NCBI GenBank assembly: GCA_022842595.1
Contig: JALHPF010000026.1
Coordinates: forward strand, 25,682 to 89,681
Direction of reading: 5' to 3'
From: Rubrivivax sp.
GTDB lineage: Bacteria > Pseudomonadota > Gammaproteobacteria > Burkholderiales > Burkholderiaceae_C
Length of the DNA: 64,000 nt
The notes under the pieces were generated by a model, which did no database searches, was not told the DNA's origin, and saw only the letters and a list, made by a program, of their open reading frames with translations. How positions within the stretch are numbered: position 1 is the stretch's first letter; each line of letters opens with the position of its first letter. Shown piece after piece: positions 42,601 through 51,711 of the stretch. The translations under genes and the position numbers were made by a program.

Positions 42601-42604
<4 letters not shown>
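41126..42604 (+). CDS. histidine kinase with degenerate ATP-binding domain
   Basis: A 492-residue membrane sensor: TM1 (~34-54), a ~140-residue helical periplasmic domain, TM2 (~193-213), HAMP (~214-265), then a HisKA domain with an intact H-box (GIAHEVNNPLAV, His292). The following HATPase region is abnormal: the N-box Asn is missing (IQQVLMHVLSMGCDAMA where N-L-L-x-N-A would be expected), and no DxGxG, F-box or G-rich lid is visible, although the terminal IVEPLCGQL and RLSLPV strands remain. It may not autophosphorylate, acting instead as phosphatase, phospho-acceptor or partner of another kinase. Start at ATG 41126; GTG 41117 is possible. Its stop overlaps the regulator start. Confidence 0.8.
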
Positions 42605-43986
<1,382 letters not shown>

Positions 43987-44011
43987 GACCCGGGCGCGCG
44001 ACCTCCCTGTC

Positions 44012-44027
44012 TGGCACGGAATTCGCA
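44012..44027 (+). promoter_or_regulatory. sigma-54 promoter candidate after the regulator
   Basis: TGGCACGGAATTCGCA has a perfect -24 box (TGGCACG) and a -12 TCGCA, GG-N10-GC spaced. Transcription from it would start near 44038, which favours the ATG at 44078 as the start of the next gene. Confidence 0.6.
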
Positions 44028-44077
44028 GAACCGTGCCCATGCAACAGCGTGATGGCATCGGGACAGCAGAGCAGGCG

Positions 44078-44587
44078 ATGGCGCCGCGAAGTTCAGCGGC
44101 ATGGCTGTGCCTGCTGCTGGCCGTGGCGCCGTGGGCCGGTGCCGCGCCCGAGGACGACCACCGCCTGGGCGTGGCCGCCTATCGCCGCGGCGACGTTGTC
44201 GGGGCCATGGCGGCATTGCGGCCTGCAGCGCGCGCCGGCCACGCTGCTTCCCAGGTGAAGCTGGCATTCATCCTGGAGAGTGCGGATTTTGCCCAAGAGG
44301 CCAGCCGGCTTTACGCCGCCGCGGCTGAACAGGGCAGCGCCGAAGGACACGCCGGGCTGGCCGCGCTGCTGCTGGCGGGTCGCGGCATTGCCAAAGATGA
44401 GAAGCGCGCGGCCCAGCATTTCTCGAAAGCGGCTGAGGCCGGTCACCTCCTGGCCGCCGAGATCCTGGCAAAGGCCTACCGCACCGGCGGCATGGGGCTG
44501 GCGATCGACCCGGTCGAAGCGGCGCGGTGGGAGCAGCGCAGCGCAGAACTGCGTTCCGCCGCAGCCGGGACGGGGCCGGAGCGATGA
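44078..44587 (+). CDS. exported SEL1-repeat protein
   Basis: A 169-residue protein with a signal peptide (AAWLCLLLAVAPWAGAA) followed by SEL1-like repeats (HRLGVAAYRRGDVVGAMAAL, ASQVKLAFILES, GHAGLAALLLAGRGI, HLLAAEILAKAYRTGGMGL). The start at ATG 44078 is chosen because the signal peptide begins there and a sigma-54 candidate lies at 44012; ATG 44039 would put the start at the predicted transcription start. Its stop overlaps the next gene. Probably a scaffold or adaptor for the following cytochrome and propellers. Confidence 0.78.
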   Translation: MAPRSSAAWLCLLLAVAPWAGAAPEDDHRLGVAAYRRGDVVGAMAALRPAARAGHAASQVKLAFILESADFAQEASRLYAAAAEQGSAEGHAGLAALLLAGRGIAKDEKRAAQHFSKAAEAGHLLAAEILAKAYRTGGMGLAIDPVEAARWEQRSAELRSAAAGTGPER

Positions 44588-44901
44588 GGTCCATGAACGA
44601 ACTGGCCTGGCTGGCCGCCATGGTCTGCCCGATGACGCTGACCAGCGAACCCGCAGTCGCGGCCGACGTGTTGCGCGGTGCCGAGCTCTACCAACGCCAC
44701 TGCGTGCAGTGCCATGGTCCTCGCGGCCGGCCCGTGCTGCCGGCGGCCCCCGACCTGTCGCGCCCCACCGCGCTGCTCAAGCCCGACCTGGCCTTGCTGG
44801 CCAGCATCCGCGCCGGGCGTGGCGCCATGCCCGCCTACACGGGTCTGCTGCGCGACCGCGACATCCTCGACATCGTGGCCCACTTGCGGACCTTGCCATG
44901 A
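44584..44901 (+). CDS. small monoheme cytochrome c
   Basis: A 105-residue protein with signal peptide (MVCPMTLTSEPAVAAD) and one class I cytochrome c domain: LYQRHCVQCHGPRG and a Met ligand candidate in GRGAMPAYTGLL. It overlaps the SEL1 gene before it and the propeller gene after it by 4 bases each, so the products are probably made together. Likely a periplasmic electron carrier or redox input for the adjoining propeller/kinase group. Confidence 0.85.
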   Translation: MRSMNELAWLAAMVCPMTLTSEPAVAADVLRGAELYQRHCVQCHGPRGRPVLPAAPDLSRPTALLKPDLALLASIRAGRGAMPAYTGLLRDRDILDIVAHLRTLP

Positions 44902-46016
44902 CCTGGCCTGACGCGTGGCGGTCGGGTCGGGCCTGGCATGGGTTGTCCCGCGCGGTGGCGGGCCTGGCCGTGGCTTTCACGGGTCAGCTGGCCTGTGCGC
45001 AAGCGCCGACGCCGGCACCGGCCCGGGCCGACACCTGGCGCGTCAAGGACGTCTACGACGTCGGGCCGGCCGTCTACGTGCGTGCGCTCACCATCGAACC
45101 GCAGCGGGGTGCACTGTGGGTGGGAACCTCGGCCGGCGTGCATGAAGTCGATCTCGCCAGCGGCAAGCTGCGCAACACCTTCACCCGCAAGGAGGGGCTG
45201 GCCAACGAGTACGTCTTCGCGGTGGGGCTGGACCGCCAGGGCCAGAAGTGGTTCGGTACCAATGCGGGCGGTGTCTCACGCTACCAGGACGGACGATGGA
45301 AGACCTTCTTCCCGATGCACGGGCTGGCCGACTACTGGGTCTATTCGTTCGCACAGCAGAAGAACGGGGACTTCTGGATCGGAACCTGGGCCGGGGTCAA
45401 CCGGGTCGACGCCAAGACCGGCAGATTCAGCACCTACGTCAAGGAGCTGATCAACGAATGGGTCTACGGCATTGCGGTGGATGCCGGCGACCGCGTCTGG
45501 TTCGGCACCGAAGGCGGCGTCTCGATGTTCGACGGCAAGCGCTGGACGAGCTGGACGCACAAGGACGGGCTGGGTGCGCCGAACACCGACAAGCTGCCGT
45601 TCTCGGCGAACACCGGCTTGGGCACGCGCTCGCGCCACGACCTGTCGGTGGGATCGGAGGGCCCTGCGACCTACAACCCCAACTATGTCTTCAGCGTCCA
45701 CGCCGCGCCCGGCGGGATGGTCTGGGCCGGGACCTGGGGCGGCGGCGCGGCGCGTTTCGATGGCAAGACCTGGACCAACCTCACGACGCAGGACGGCCTG
45801 GCCGGCAACATCGTCTACAGCGTCGCCGAGGGTCGCGACGGTACGCTGTGGTTCGGCACGAACAACGGCCTGTCGCGTTGGGACGGCAAGAGCTTCAGGA
45901 ACTTCGGCATGAAGGAGGGTCTGCTCGAGCGCAATGTCTACGCCGTGGCCGTCTCGCCCGATGGCGACGTCTGGGCCGGCACACGCAAGGGCGTGGTGCG
46001 CATCGGCCACCGATAG
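44898..46016 (+). CDS. exported two-component-type propeller protein
   Basis: A 372-residue protein with signal peptide (AVAGLAVAFTGQLACAQ) and a propeller of Reg_prop type repeats: GALWVGTSAGVHEVD, QKWFGTNAGGVSRYQDG, DFWIGTWAGVNRVD, RVWFGTEGGVSMFDGK, MVWAGTWGGGAARFDGK and TLWFGTNNGLSRWDGK. Such blades normally form the periplasmic sensor of hybrid two-component kinases, mostly in Bacteroidetes; here the propeller is a free protein. It contains no membrane helix after the signal. The next gene is its paralogue and the one after is a cytosolic hybrid kinase. Confidence 0.85.
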   Translation: MTWPDAWRSGRAWHGLSRAVAGLAVAFTGQLACAQAPTPAPARADTWRVKDVYDVGPAVYVRALTIEPQRGALWVGTSAGVHEVDLASGKLRNTFTRKEGLANEYVFAVGLDRQGQKWFGTNAGGVSRYQDGRWKTFFPMHGLADYWVYSFAQQKNGDFWIGTWAGVNRVDAKTGRFSTYVKELINEWVYGIAVDAGDRVWFGTEGGVSMFDGKRWTSWTHKDGLGAPNTDKLPFSANTGLGTRSRHDLSVGSEGPATYNPNYVFSVHAAPGGMVWAGTWGGGAARFDGKTWTNLTTQDGLAGNIVYSVAEGRDGTLWFGTNNGLSRWDGKSFRNFGMKEGLLERNVYAVAVSPDGDVWAGTRKGVVRIGHR

Positions 46017-46029
46017 CGGGAGAACGAAC

Positions 46030-47262
46030 ATGACTTTTTCCTTCCGTGCCGCCGGCCTGCTCGTGATCGGGCTGGGCGCGGCGCTGGCGGCGTCGTATCA
46101 GCTCGGGCGCAGCAACGCGGCGGCGAATGCCGCGGCACTGGAGACCCCGTCCCCTGCAGCGACGGCCGTGCAGCCGGCAGGGCTGCCGGCAGGCCACGCG
46201 CCAGTTCCCGAGCCCCAGCGGGAAGGCAAGCTCGCGCCCGATGCCAGCCAGAAGTTCACGCATTTCCGTGTAGGCAACAAGAACGTCAAGCGCATCTATG
46301 TCGACGGTGACGTCGTCTGGGTCGGAACCTCCGGGGGTGCCGTGCGCTACGACACCCGCACCGACGAATACAAGCTGTTCGACGTGAAGAGCGGCCTGCT
46401 CTCCAACGGCGTCTTCCACGTCGGCAGGCTCGACCAGCGCCTGGCCGTGGGCACCTATGGCGGCGGCCTGGCCTTGCTGGACCCGCGGACCGAGAAGTTC
46501 CAGACCTACAACATTCCCGAAGGTCTGGGCGACGCGTTCGTCTATGACGTGCTCAAGACAAAGGCCGGCGACGTCTGGGTGGCGACCTGGTCCGGGGTCA
46601 ACCGCATCAAAGGCGGCAAGCTCGACGATCGAAGCCAGTGGGAGTTGCACACCGTGGCAAGCACGCAGGGCGGCCTTCCCAACGACTGGGTCTACGGCTT
46701 GGCAGAAGGCAAGGACGGCGAGGTCTGGCTGGGCACCGAAGGCGGTTTGGCGCGCTACAAGCAGGGTCGCTGGGAGAGCTGGAACCATGCGCGCGGCCTC
46801 GGCGCCGCCTACGACCGCGTCAAGAACGACATCGAGTACAAGACCGACCCCTCCAAGGTCTCGCAGCATCACGCCAGGCAGAAACAGGAAATGGGGCTTC
46901 AGGGCATCGAGGTGGCCTACAACCCGAACTACATCGTCTCGATGGTGGTGGATCGGCAAGGGGTGGTCTGGGCCGGCACCTGGGGTGGCGGACTGTCGCG
47001 TTTCGATGGCAAGGACTGGCGGCAGTACACCGTGGCCGAGGGTCTGCCCGGCAACCACGTCTTCATGCTGCACATCGACCCCAAGGGCGTGCTGTGGGTC
47101 GGTACCAACAACGGGCTGGCCAGGATGGAGGGCGAGTCGTTCAAGGTGCTGACCATCGCCGACGGCCTGTTCAACAACGCCGTCTTTTCGATGGCCACCG
47201 CCAGGGACGGTACCCTCTGGGTCGGCAGTTTCGGCGGGGTGGCGCGCATCAAGCCTTCCTGA
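46030..47262 (+). CDS. membrane-anchored two-component-type propeller protein
   Basis: A 410-residue paralogue of the preceding protein. The N-terminal segment (AAGLLVIGLGAALAASYQLG) could be an uncleaved anchor, followed by an Ala/Pro linker and Reg_prop repeats (VVWVGTSGGAVRYD, DVWVATWSGVNRIKGG, EVWLGTEGGLARYKQG, VVWAGTWGGGLSRFDGK, VLWVGTNNGLARMEGE, TLWVGSFGGVARI). A long loop with a YNPNYIVSMV segment matches YNPNYVFSVH in the first propeller, showing the duplication. CGGGAGAAC precedes the ATG. Probably a periplasmic ligand or protein sensor. Confidence 0.85.
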   Translation: MTFSFRAAGLLVIGLGAALAASYQLGRSNAAANAAALETPSPAATAVQPAGLPAGHAPVPEPQREGKLAPDASQKFTHFRVGNKNVKRIYVDGDVVWVGTSGGAVRYDTRTDEYKLFDVKSGLLSNGVFHVGRLDQRLAVGTYGGGLALLDPRTEKFQTYNIPEGLGDAFVYDVLKTKAGDVWVATWSGVNRIKGGKLDDRSQWELHTVASTQGGLPNDWVYGLAEGKDGEVWLGTEGGLARYKQGRWESWNHARGLGAAYDRVKNDIEYKTDPSKVSQHHARQKQEMGLQGIEVAYNPNYIVSMVVDRQGVVWAGTWGGGLSRFDGKDWRQYTVAEGLPGNHVFMLHIDPKGVLWVGTNNGLARMEGESFKVLTIADGLFNNAVFSMATARDGTLWVGSFGGVARIKPS

Positions 47263-47285
47263 CGGGCCGCCCCCCATCCGCTTCC

Positions 47286-50042
47286 ATGAATCCCACCCTG
47301 TTGCACACCCTGGCGCCCGGCGAGTTCGCCACGCTGCTGGAGCGGTTGCTGGCCATCGCCGACGACGCCGTGGTGGTGACCGACGCGCAACAGCGGATCG
47401 TGGCCTTCAACGACGGCGCGGAGCGCACTTTCGGGTGGCCACGGGACCGCATCCTGGGCCAGCCGCTCGACCTGCTGCTGCCCGAGGCGCACCGTCCCGG
47501 ACATTCGGCGTTGATGCGCGACTTCGGTCTTTCGCCATGCGCGGCGCGCCGTATGGGAGACAAGCGCGAGGTGCATGGACGCCGGGCCGACGGCACGGTC
47601 TTCGACGCCGAGGCGTCGATCTCGCATGTCGACTTCGACGGCCGCGTCTTCTACACCGCGATCCTGCGCGACGTCAGCGAACAGCGGCAGGCCGCACGCG
47701 CACTGGCGCTCAGCGAAGCCCGGTTTCGCGGGCTGGCAGAAGCCGCGCCTGTGGGCATCTTCCAGACCGACCTGAACGGCGGCTGCCTGTACGTCAACGA
47801 CCGCTGGTGTCGCATCGCCGGCATGTCGCCGGACGAGGCGCTGGGCGTGGGTTGGCTGCGCGCGCTGCATCCGGCCGAACGTTCGCGCGTGCAGCAGGCC
47901 TGGAACGAGTGCGTGGGGCAGGGAACGGCCTTCGCCCAGCATTACCGGTTCCTTCGCCCCGACGGCAGCGAGACCTGGGTGATGGGCAGTGCGGTCCCCA
48001 GCCGCGATGGCGACGGCCGCGTCGACGGCTACATCGGCACGGTCACCGACGTCACCGAAAGCCATCATCAGTCACTGGCCCTCGAGCGGGCCAAGAGCGA
48101 GGCCGAGGCTGCCGCCCGCGCCAAGAGCCTTTTCCTGGCCAACATGAGCCACGAGATCCGGACGCCGCTGAATGCCGTGATCGGCATGACCACCCTGCTG
48201 CTGGATACCCCGCTCAGCGAAGACCAGCGCGACTTTGCGCGCACCATCCGGGGCAGTGGCGAGACGCTGCTGGAGATCATCAACGACATCCTCGACTACT
48301 CGAAAGCTGATGTCGGCAAGCTCGAGATCGAGCAGCGTTCCTTCGACCTGCGACGCTGCATCGAGGAGTCGCTCGACCTCGTGCTGCCACGTGCGCTCGA
48401 AAAGAACCTGAACCTGGCCTATCTCATCGAGGACGACACCCCCGAAAGCCTGATCGGCGACGCCACGCGGGTTCGGCAGATCCTGGTGAACCTGCTGTCG
48501 AACGCCGTCAAGTTCACGCATCAGGGCGAGGTCTTTGTCGCGGTCGAAAGCCGGCCGGCGGGTGACGAGACGATCCGGCTTCGCCTGTCCGTGCAGGACA
48601 CCGGCATCGGGATAGCCGCCGAAGACCTGCCGCGCCTGTTCCAGTCGTTCACCCAGGTCGACGCGTCGACCACGCGCAAGTACGGTGGCACGGGTCTCGG
48701 CCTGGCCATCTGCAAGCGGCTGGCCGAGCTGATGGGTGGCAGCGTCGGCGTCGAAAGCGAACCTGGCCGTGGTTCGACGTTCCATGTCTGGATCGAAGTC
48801 CGCGTGGCCGCGGCCACGGCCCAGGTCGACTTCCTGCAGCGCAATGCGCCGGCGCTGGCCGGCAAGCGCATCCTGATCGTCGACGACAACCTCACGAACC
48901 GTCGCATCGTCACGCGGCTGGCCCTGCTCTGGGGCATGGTGCCGAGCACGCTGCCTTCGGCGCTGGAGGCGCTGGATCGCATCCGCCATGGCGAGCCCTT
49001 CGACCTGGCGGTGCTGGACATGAGCATGCCCGGCATCGACGGCATCGACCTGGCCACCGAGATCCGCCGGCGCCGCAGCGCCGAGGAACTGCCGCTCGTC
49101 ATGCTGACCTCGCTGGGTCAGCGCCAGGCCCTGCAGGCGGCGCAGGCCGGCGTGCTCGCCGCCTGCCTTTCGAAGCCCATCAAGCCGGGGCTGCTGTTTT
49201 CCACCCTGGTGGCGGTGCTGGAGGGTCGCTGCCTGGTCGACGCGCTGCCTGCCGAGCCACCGTCACCCGTGCCCGACCGGGTGCTGCGCGTGCTGGTCGC
49301 CGAGGACAACGTGATCAATCAGCGTGTCGCCCTGCGTCTGCTGCAACACCTGGGCTATCGCGCGGACCTCGCCGCCAATGGACGCGATGCGATCAGGGCG
49401 GTGGCGGCGCAAGCCTACGACGTCGTGCTGATGGACATCCACATGCCCGAAGTCGACGGGCTCGACGCGGCCCGGGCGATTGTTCGCCAGCGGGGCGAGG
49501 GCGGTCTCCCTCGGCTGATTGCCATGACGGCCAACGCCATGCCTGGTGACCGCGAGAGCTACATCGAAGCCGGCATGGACGGCTACCTGGCCAAGCCGAT
49601 CGAACTCGCTGAACTGGCCGACGCGCTGTTGCGAGTCAGTGCACCGCCGGCTCGCCCCGGCGCCGTCGGCCCGGTGCGTCGCCGTGGCGACCAGGTGCTC
49701 GACCATGCGCGCCTGGAACATCTTCGGGGCCTGCAGGACGAGAGCCAGCCCAGCCTGGTGCGCGAGCTGATCGACATGTTCCTGCAGGACTCGCCGGGAC
49801 ACGTGCTGCGGCTGGCGGAGTCGGTGAACCTCGCCGATTTCGACGGGCTGCGGCGACATTCGCACCGCTTCCTGTCGGCCACGCAGAACATCGGTGCCGC
49901 GCGTCTGTCCGCACTGTGCATGGAACTGGAGAAACTGGCCCGGCAGGGTGAGCTGGGTGCGGCGCCGGCCCTGGTGCTCGAGGTCTCTGCCGAGCGCGAT
50001 CGGGTGCACGAAGCCTTGGCCGCCACCCGACTCCGCTACTGA
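47286..50042 (+). CDS. soluble hybrid sensor kinase PAS-PAS-HK-REC-REC-Hpt
   Basis: A 918-residue protein with no signal peptide or membrane helix. Order: two PAS domains (~15-135 and ~145-265), HisKA with NMSHEIRTPLNAV, HATPase_c with complete N (LVNLLSNAVKF), G1 (DTGIGI) and G2 (GGTGLGL) boxes, receiver 1 (VLDMSMPGIDG), receiver 2 (VLMDIHMPEVDG) and a C-terminal Hpt domain with His in LRRHSHRFLSATQNIGA. It is a complete phosphorelay in one chain of BarA/ArcB-like plan. It lies 23 bases after the second propeller gene; the propellers may report to it indirectly. A candidate phosphodonor for the NtrC regulator whose own kinase looks defective. Confidence 0.9.
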   Translation: MNPTLLHTLAPGEFATLLERLLAIADDAVVVTDAQQRIVAFNDGAERTFGWPRDRILGQPLDLLLPEAHRPGHSALMRDFGLSPCAARRMGDKREVHGRRADGTVFDAEASISHVDFDGRVFYTAILRDVSEQRQAARALALSEARFRGLAEAAPVGIFQTDLNGGCLYVNDRWCRIAGMSPDEALGVGWLRALHPAERSRVQQAWNECVGQGTAFAQHYRFLRPDGSETWVMGSAVPSRDGDGRVDGYIGTVTDVTESHHQSLALERAKSEAEAAARAKSLFLANMSHEIRTPLNAVIGMTTLLLDTPLSEDQRDFARTIRGSGETLLEIINDILDYSKADVGKLEIEQRSFDLRRCIEESLDLVLPRALEKNLNLAYLIEDDTPESLIGDATRVRQILVNLLSNAVKFTHQGEVFVAVESRPAGDETIRLRLSVQDTGIGIAAEDLPRLFQSFTQVDASTTRKYGGTGLGLAICKRLAELMGGSVGVESEPGRGSTFHVWIEVRVAAATAQVDFLQRNAPALAGKRILIVDDNLTNRRIVTRLALLWGMVPSTLPSALEALDRIRHGEPFDLAVLDMSMPGIDGIDLATEIRRRRSAEELPLVMLTSLGQRQALQAAQAGVLAACLSKPIKPGLLFSTLVAVLEGRCLVDALPAEPPSPVPDRVLRVLVAEDNVINQRVALRLLQHLGYRADLAANGRDAIRAVAAQAYDVVLMDIHMPEVDGLDAARAIVRQRGEGGLPRLIAMTANAMPGDRESYIEAGMDGYLAKPIELAELADALLRVSAPPARPGAVGPVRRRGDQVLDHARLEHLRGLQDESQPSLVRELIDMFLQDSPGHVLRLAESVNLADFDGLRRHSHRFLSATQNIGAARLSALCMELEKLARQGELGAAPALVLEVSAERDRVHEALAATRLRY

Positions 50043-50065
50043 CCAGCAGCACGAAAGGCGCGCCG

Positions 50066-51160
50066 ATGCGGTACGAGACCGACGATGAGGGGTTCGTAGC
50101 CGCGCCTGACGGGCGGCGCGCCCTGTTGGCGGCCATGGCCGGCCTGCCCGCGCTGCTGGTCATGCCGGCGGCGGTGGGCAGGAACCTGGCCACCGGGTCG
50201 GCGGTCGAGACCCAGCGCCGACACCTGTTCGGTTCGCCGGCCGAACTGTTGCTGCCCGTGCGCGCCGACACGGCGGTGCCGGACACTGCGCCCCTCTGGC
50301 GGAGCCTGACGGCGATGAACGCCCGCTGGAACGCCTGGAAGCCCGGTGACGTCCACGATGTGAACCAGGCCATCGCCGCCGGTCGAAGTGTCGAACCGGC
50401 ACCGGGCGTGTGTCGCCTCATCCGGATATCGGCGGCGCTGGAACGGGTCTCGATGGGCTTCTTCAATGCAGGCATCGGCGGTCTCGTCGGTGCCTGGGGC
50501 TTCCATCAGGACCGGCTTTCCCCGGGGCGGCCGCCGTCGCCGCGGCAACTCGCGCGCTGGCGCGATGCCGCGCCGAGCCTGCATCAGCTGCAATGGCGAG
50601 GTCAGACCGTGTGTTCGTCGAATCCGCGTGTCCAACTCGACTTCGGCGCGGTGGCCAAGGGCGTGGCCATCGATGTCTGCCTGGACCGGCTGGCCGCCTC
50701 GGGGGCGCCCGGGGCCGTGCTGAACCTGGGCGGCAACCTGGCCGGTTTCGGCGACGTCCACGGAAGGCCCTGGCGCATCGGCGTGCGCGACCCGCTCGGC
50801 CCGGGCGTGATGGCGACGCTGGCGCTGCGCGGGCGCGAGGCCGTCGTCACCTCGGGCAGCTACGAGCGCTTTCGCTGGGTCGACGGTCGCCGAGAGACGC
50901 ACATCATCGAACCCGCGCTGGGCCAGCCGGCACCGGATCTGGTGAGCGTGACGGTGGTGCATCCATCGGCCACCTGGGCCGACGCCGCTGCCACGGCGCT
51001 GCTCGTGGCCGGGCCCCGCCGCTGGGGCGTGGTGGCCGAGCGCATGGGTCTGGACCAGGTGCTGGTCGTCGACCGCCATGGTCAGGCCCGTGCAACGCCC
51101 TTGCTTGGCGCGCGGCTGGCCATGCAGGCCGGCTGGGCGGGACGCCTGCAGCAGAGCTGA
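50066..51160 (+). CDS. FAD:protein FMN transferase (ApbE family)
   Basis: A 364-residue ApbE-like protein. N-terminal RR followed by LLAAMAGLPALLVMPA suggests export. Family motifs: MNARWNAWKP, FNAGIGGLVGAWGF, LDFGAVAKGVAID, AVLNLGGNLAGFG, VTSGSYERF, and the metal-binding WADAAATALLVAG. ApbE attaches FMN to Ser/Thr of target proteins in the periplasm; flavinylation is a recurrent part of extracellular electron-transfer systems. No obvious flavinylated target domain is encoded in the window. Located 24 bases after the hybrid kinase gene, with an AAAGG-type ribosome site. Confidence 0.87.
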   Translation: MRYETDDEGFVAAPDGRRALLAAMAGLPALLVMPAAVGRNLATGSAVETQRRHLFGSPAELLLPVRADTAVPDTAPLWRSLTAMNARWNAWKPGDVHDVNQAIAAGRSVEPAPGVCRLIRISAALERVSMGFFNAGIGGLVGAWGFHQDRLSPGRPPSPRQLARWRDAAPSLHQLQWRGQTVCSSNPRVQLDFGAVAKGVAIDVCLDRLAASGAPGAVLNLGGNLAGFGDVHGRPWRIGVRDPLGPGVMATLALRGREAVVTSGSYERFRWVDGRRETHIIEPALGQPAPDLVSVTVVHPSATWADAAATALLVAGPRRWGVVAERMGLDQVLVVDRHGQARATPLLGARLAMQAGWAGRLQQS

Positions 51161-51252
51161 GCGGGCGGGGTGTGCCGGGCGGCACGCTCGCCTGGCTTGT
51201 GCGCGCTCAAGGCCGTTCCGATGGCGCCGATACACAGTCGTCAGGAGACGAC

Positions 51253-51681
51253 ATGCATCGAGCCCTTGCCTTGGCCGCCGGACTGATTCTCGGACCGTCC
51301 ATCGGGGGCGCCGCGCCGGCCGAAGACGCGCCGGCCTCGGCGCCTGCCACGGTGTGGTTGTGCGGCCTGTCGCACGACGCGACGCGGCTTCACTGCGTTG
51401 CAGATGTCGAGCCGGCGATCGATGGCGAAGCGGCTGGCCCGGTCGGCGAACCCCACCACCCGCTCGGGGCGACGGCCCCTCCCACGGCCGTGGTCAATGG
51501 GGCGCACTTCCCGCTGGACCGGCGGCAGCGCTGGACGGTCGATCTCATCAGCCCGTTTGCCGGTGAACCTGCCTGGCTGGCGCTGCTGGCACGCGCCACC
51601 TTGTGCTACCGCACGCCTGCCTGCGAAGCGATCGTCCATCTGCCCGACGAGTTTCGCCGGGCTGGGGCCGTCAAGCCCTGA
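51253..51681 (+). CDS. small exported protein of unknown function
   Basis: A 142-residue protein with signal peptide (LALAAGLILGPSIGGAA) and four cysteines in the mature part (WLCGLSHDATRLHCV and LCYRTPACEAIVH), likely forming two disulfides. AGGAGACGAC lies before the ATG at 51253. No domain is recognised and no haem motif is present. It follows apbE by ~90 bases on the same strand and may be the last gene of that unit; it converges on the TonB receptor gene. Confidence 0.65.
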   Translation: MHRALALAAGLILGPSIGGAAPAEDAPASAPATVWLCGLSHDATRLHCVADVEPAIDGEAAGPVGEPHHPLGATAPPTAVVNGAHFPLDRRQRWTVDLISPFAGEPAWLALLARATLCYRTPACEAIVHLPDEFRRAGAVKP

Positions 51682-51711
51682 CCGCGCCGGGCACGGTCGG
51701 CGGCCCGCGCC

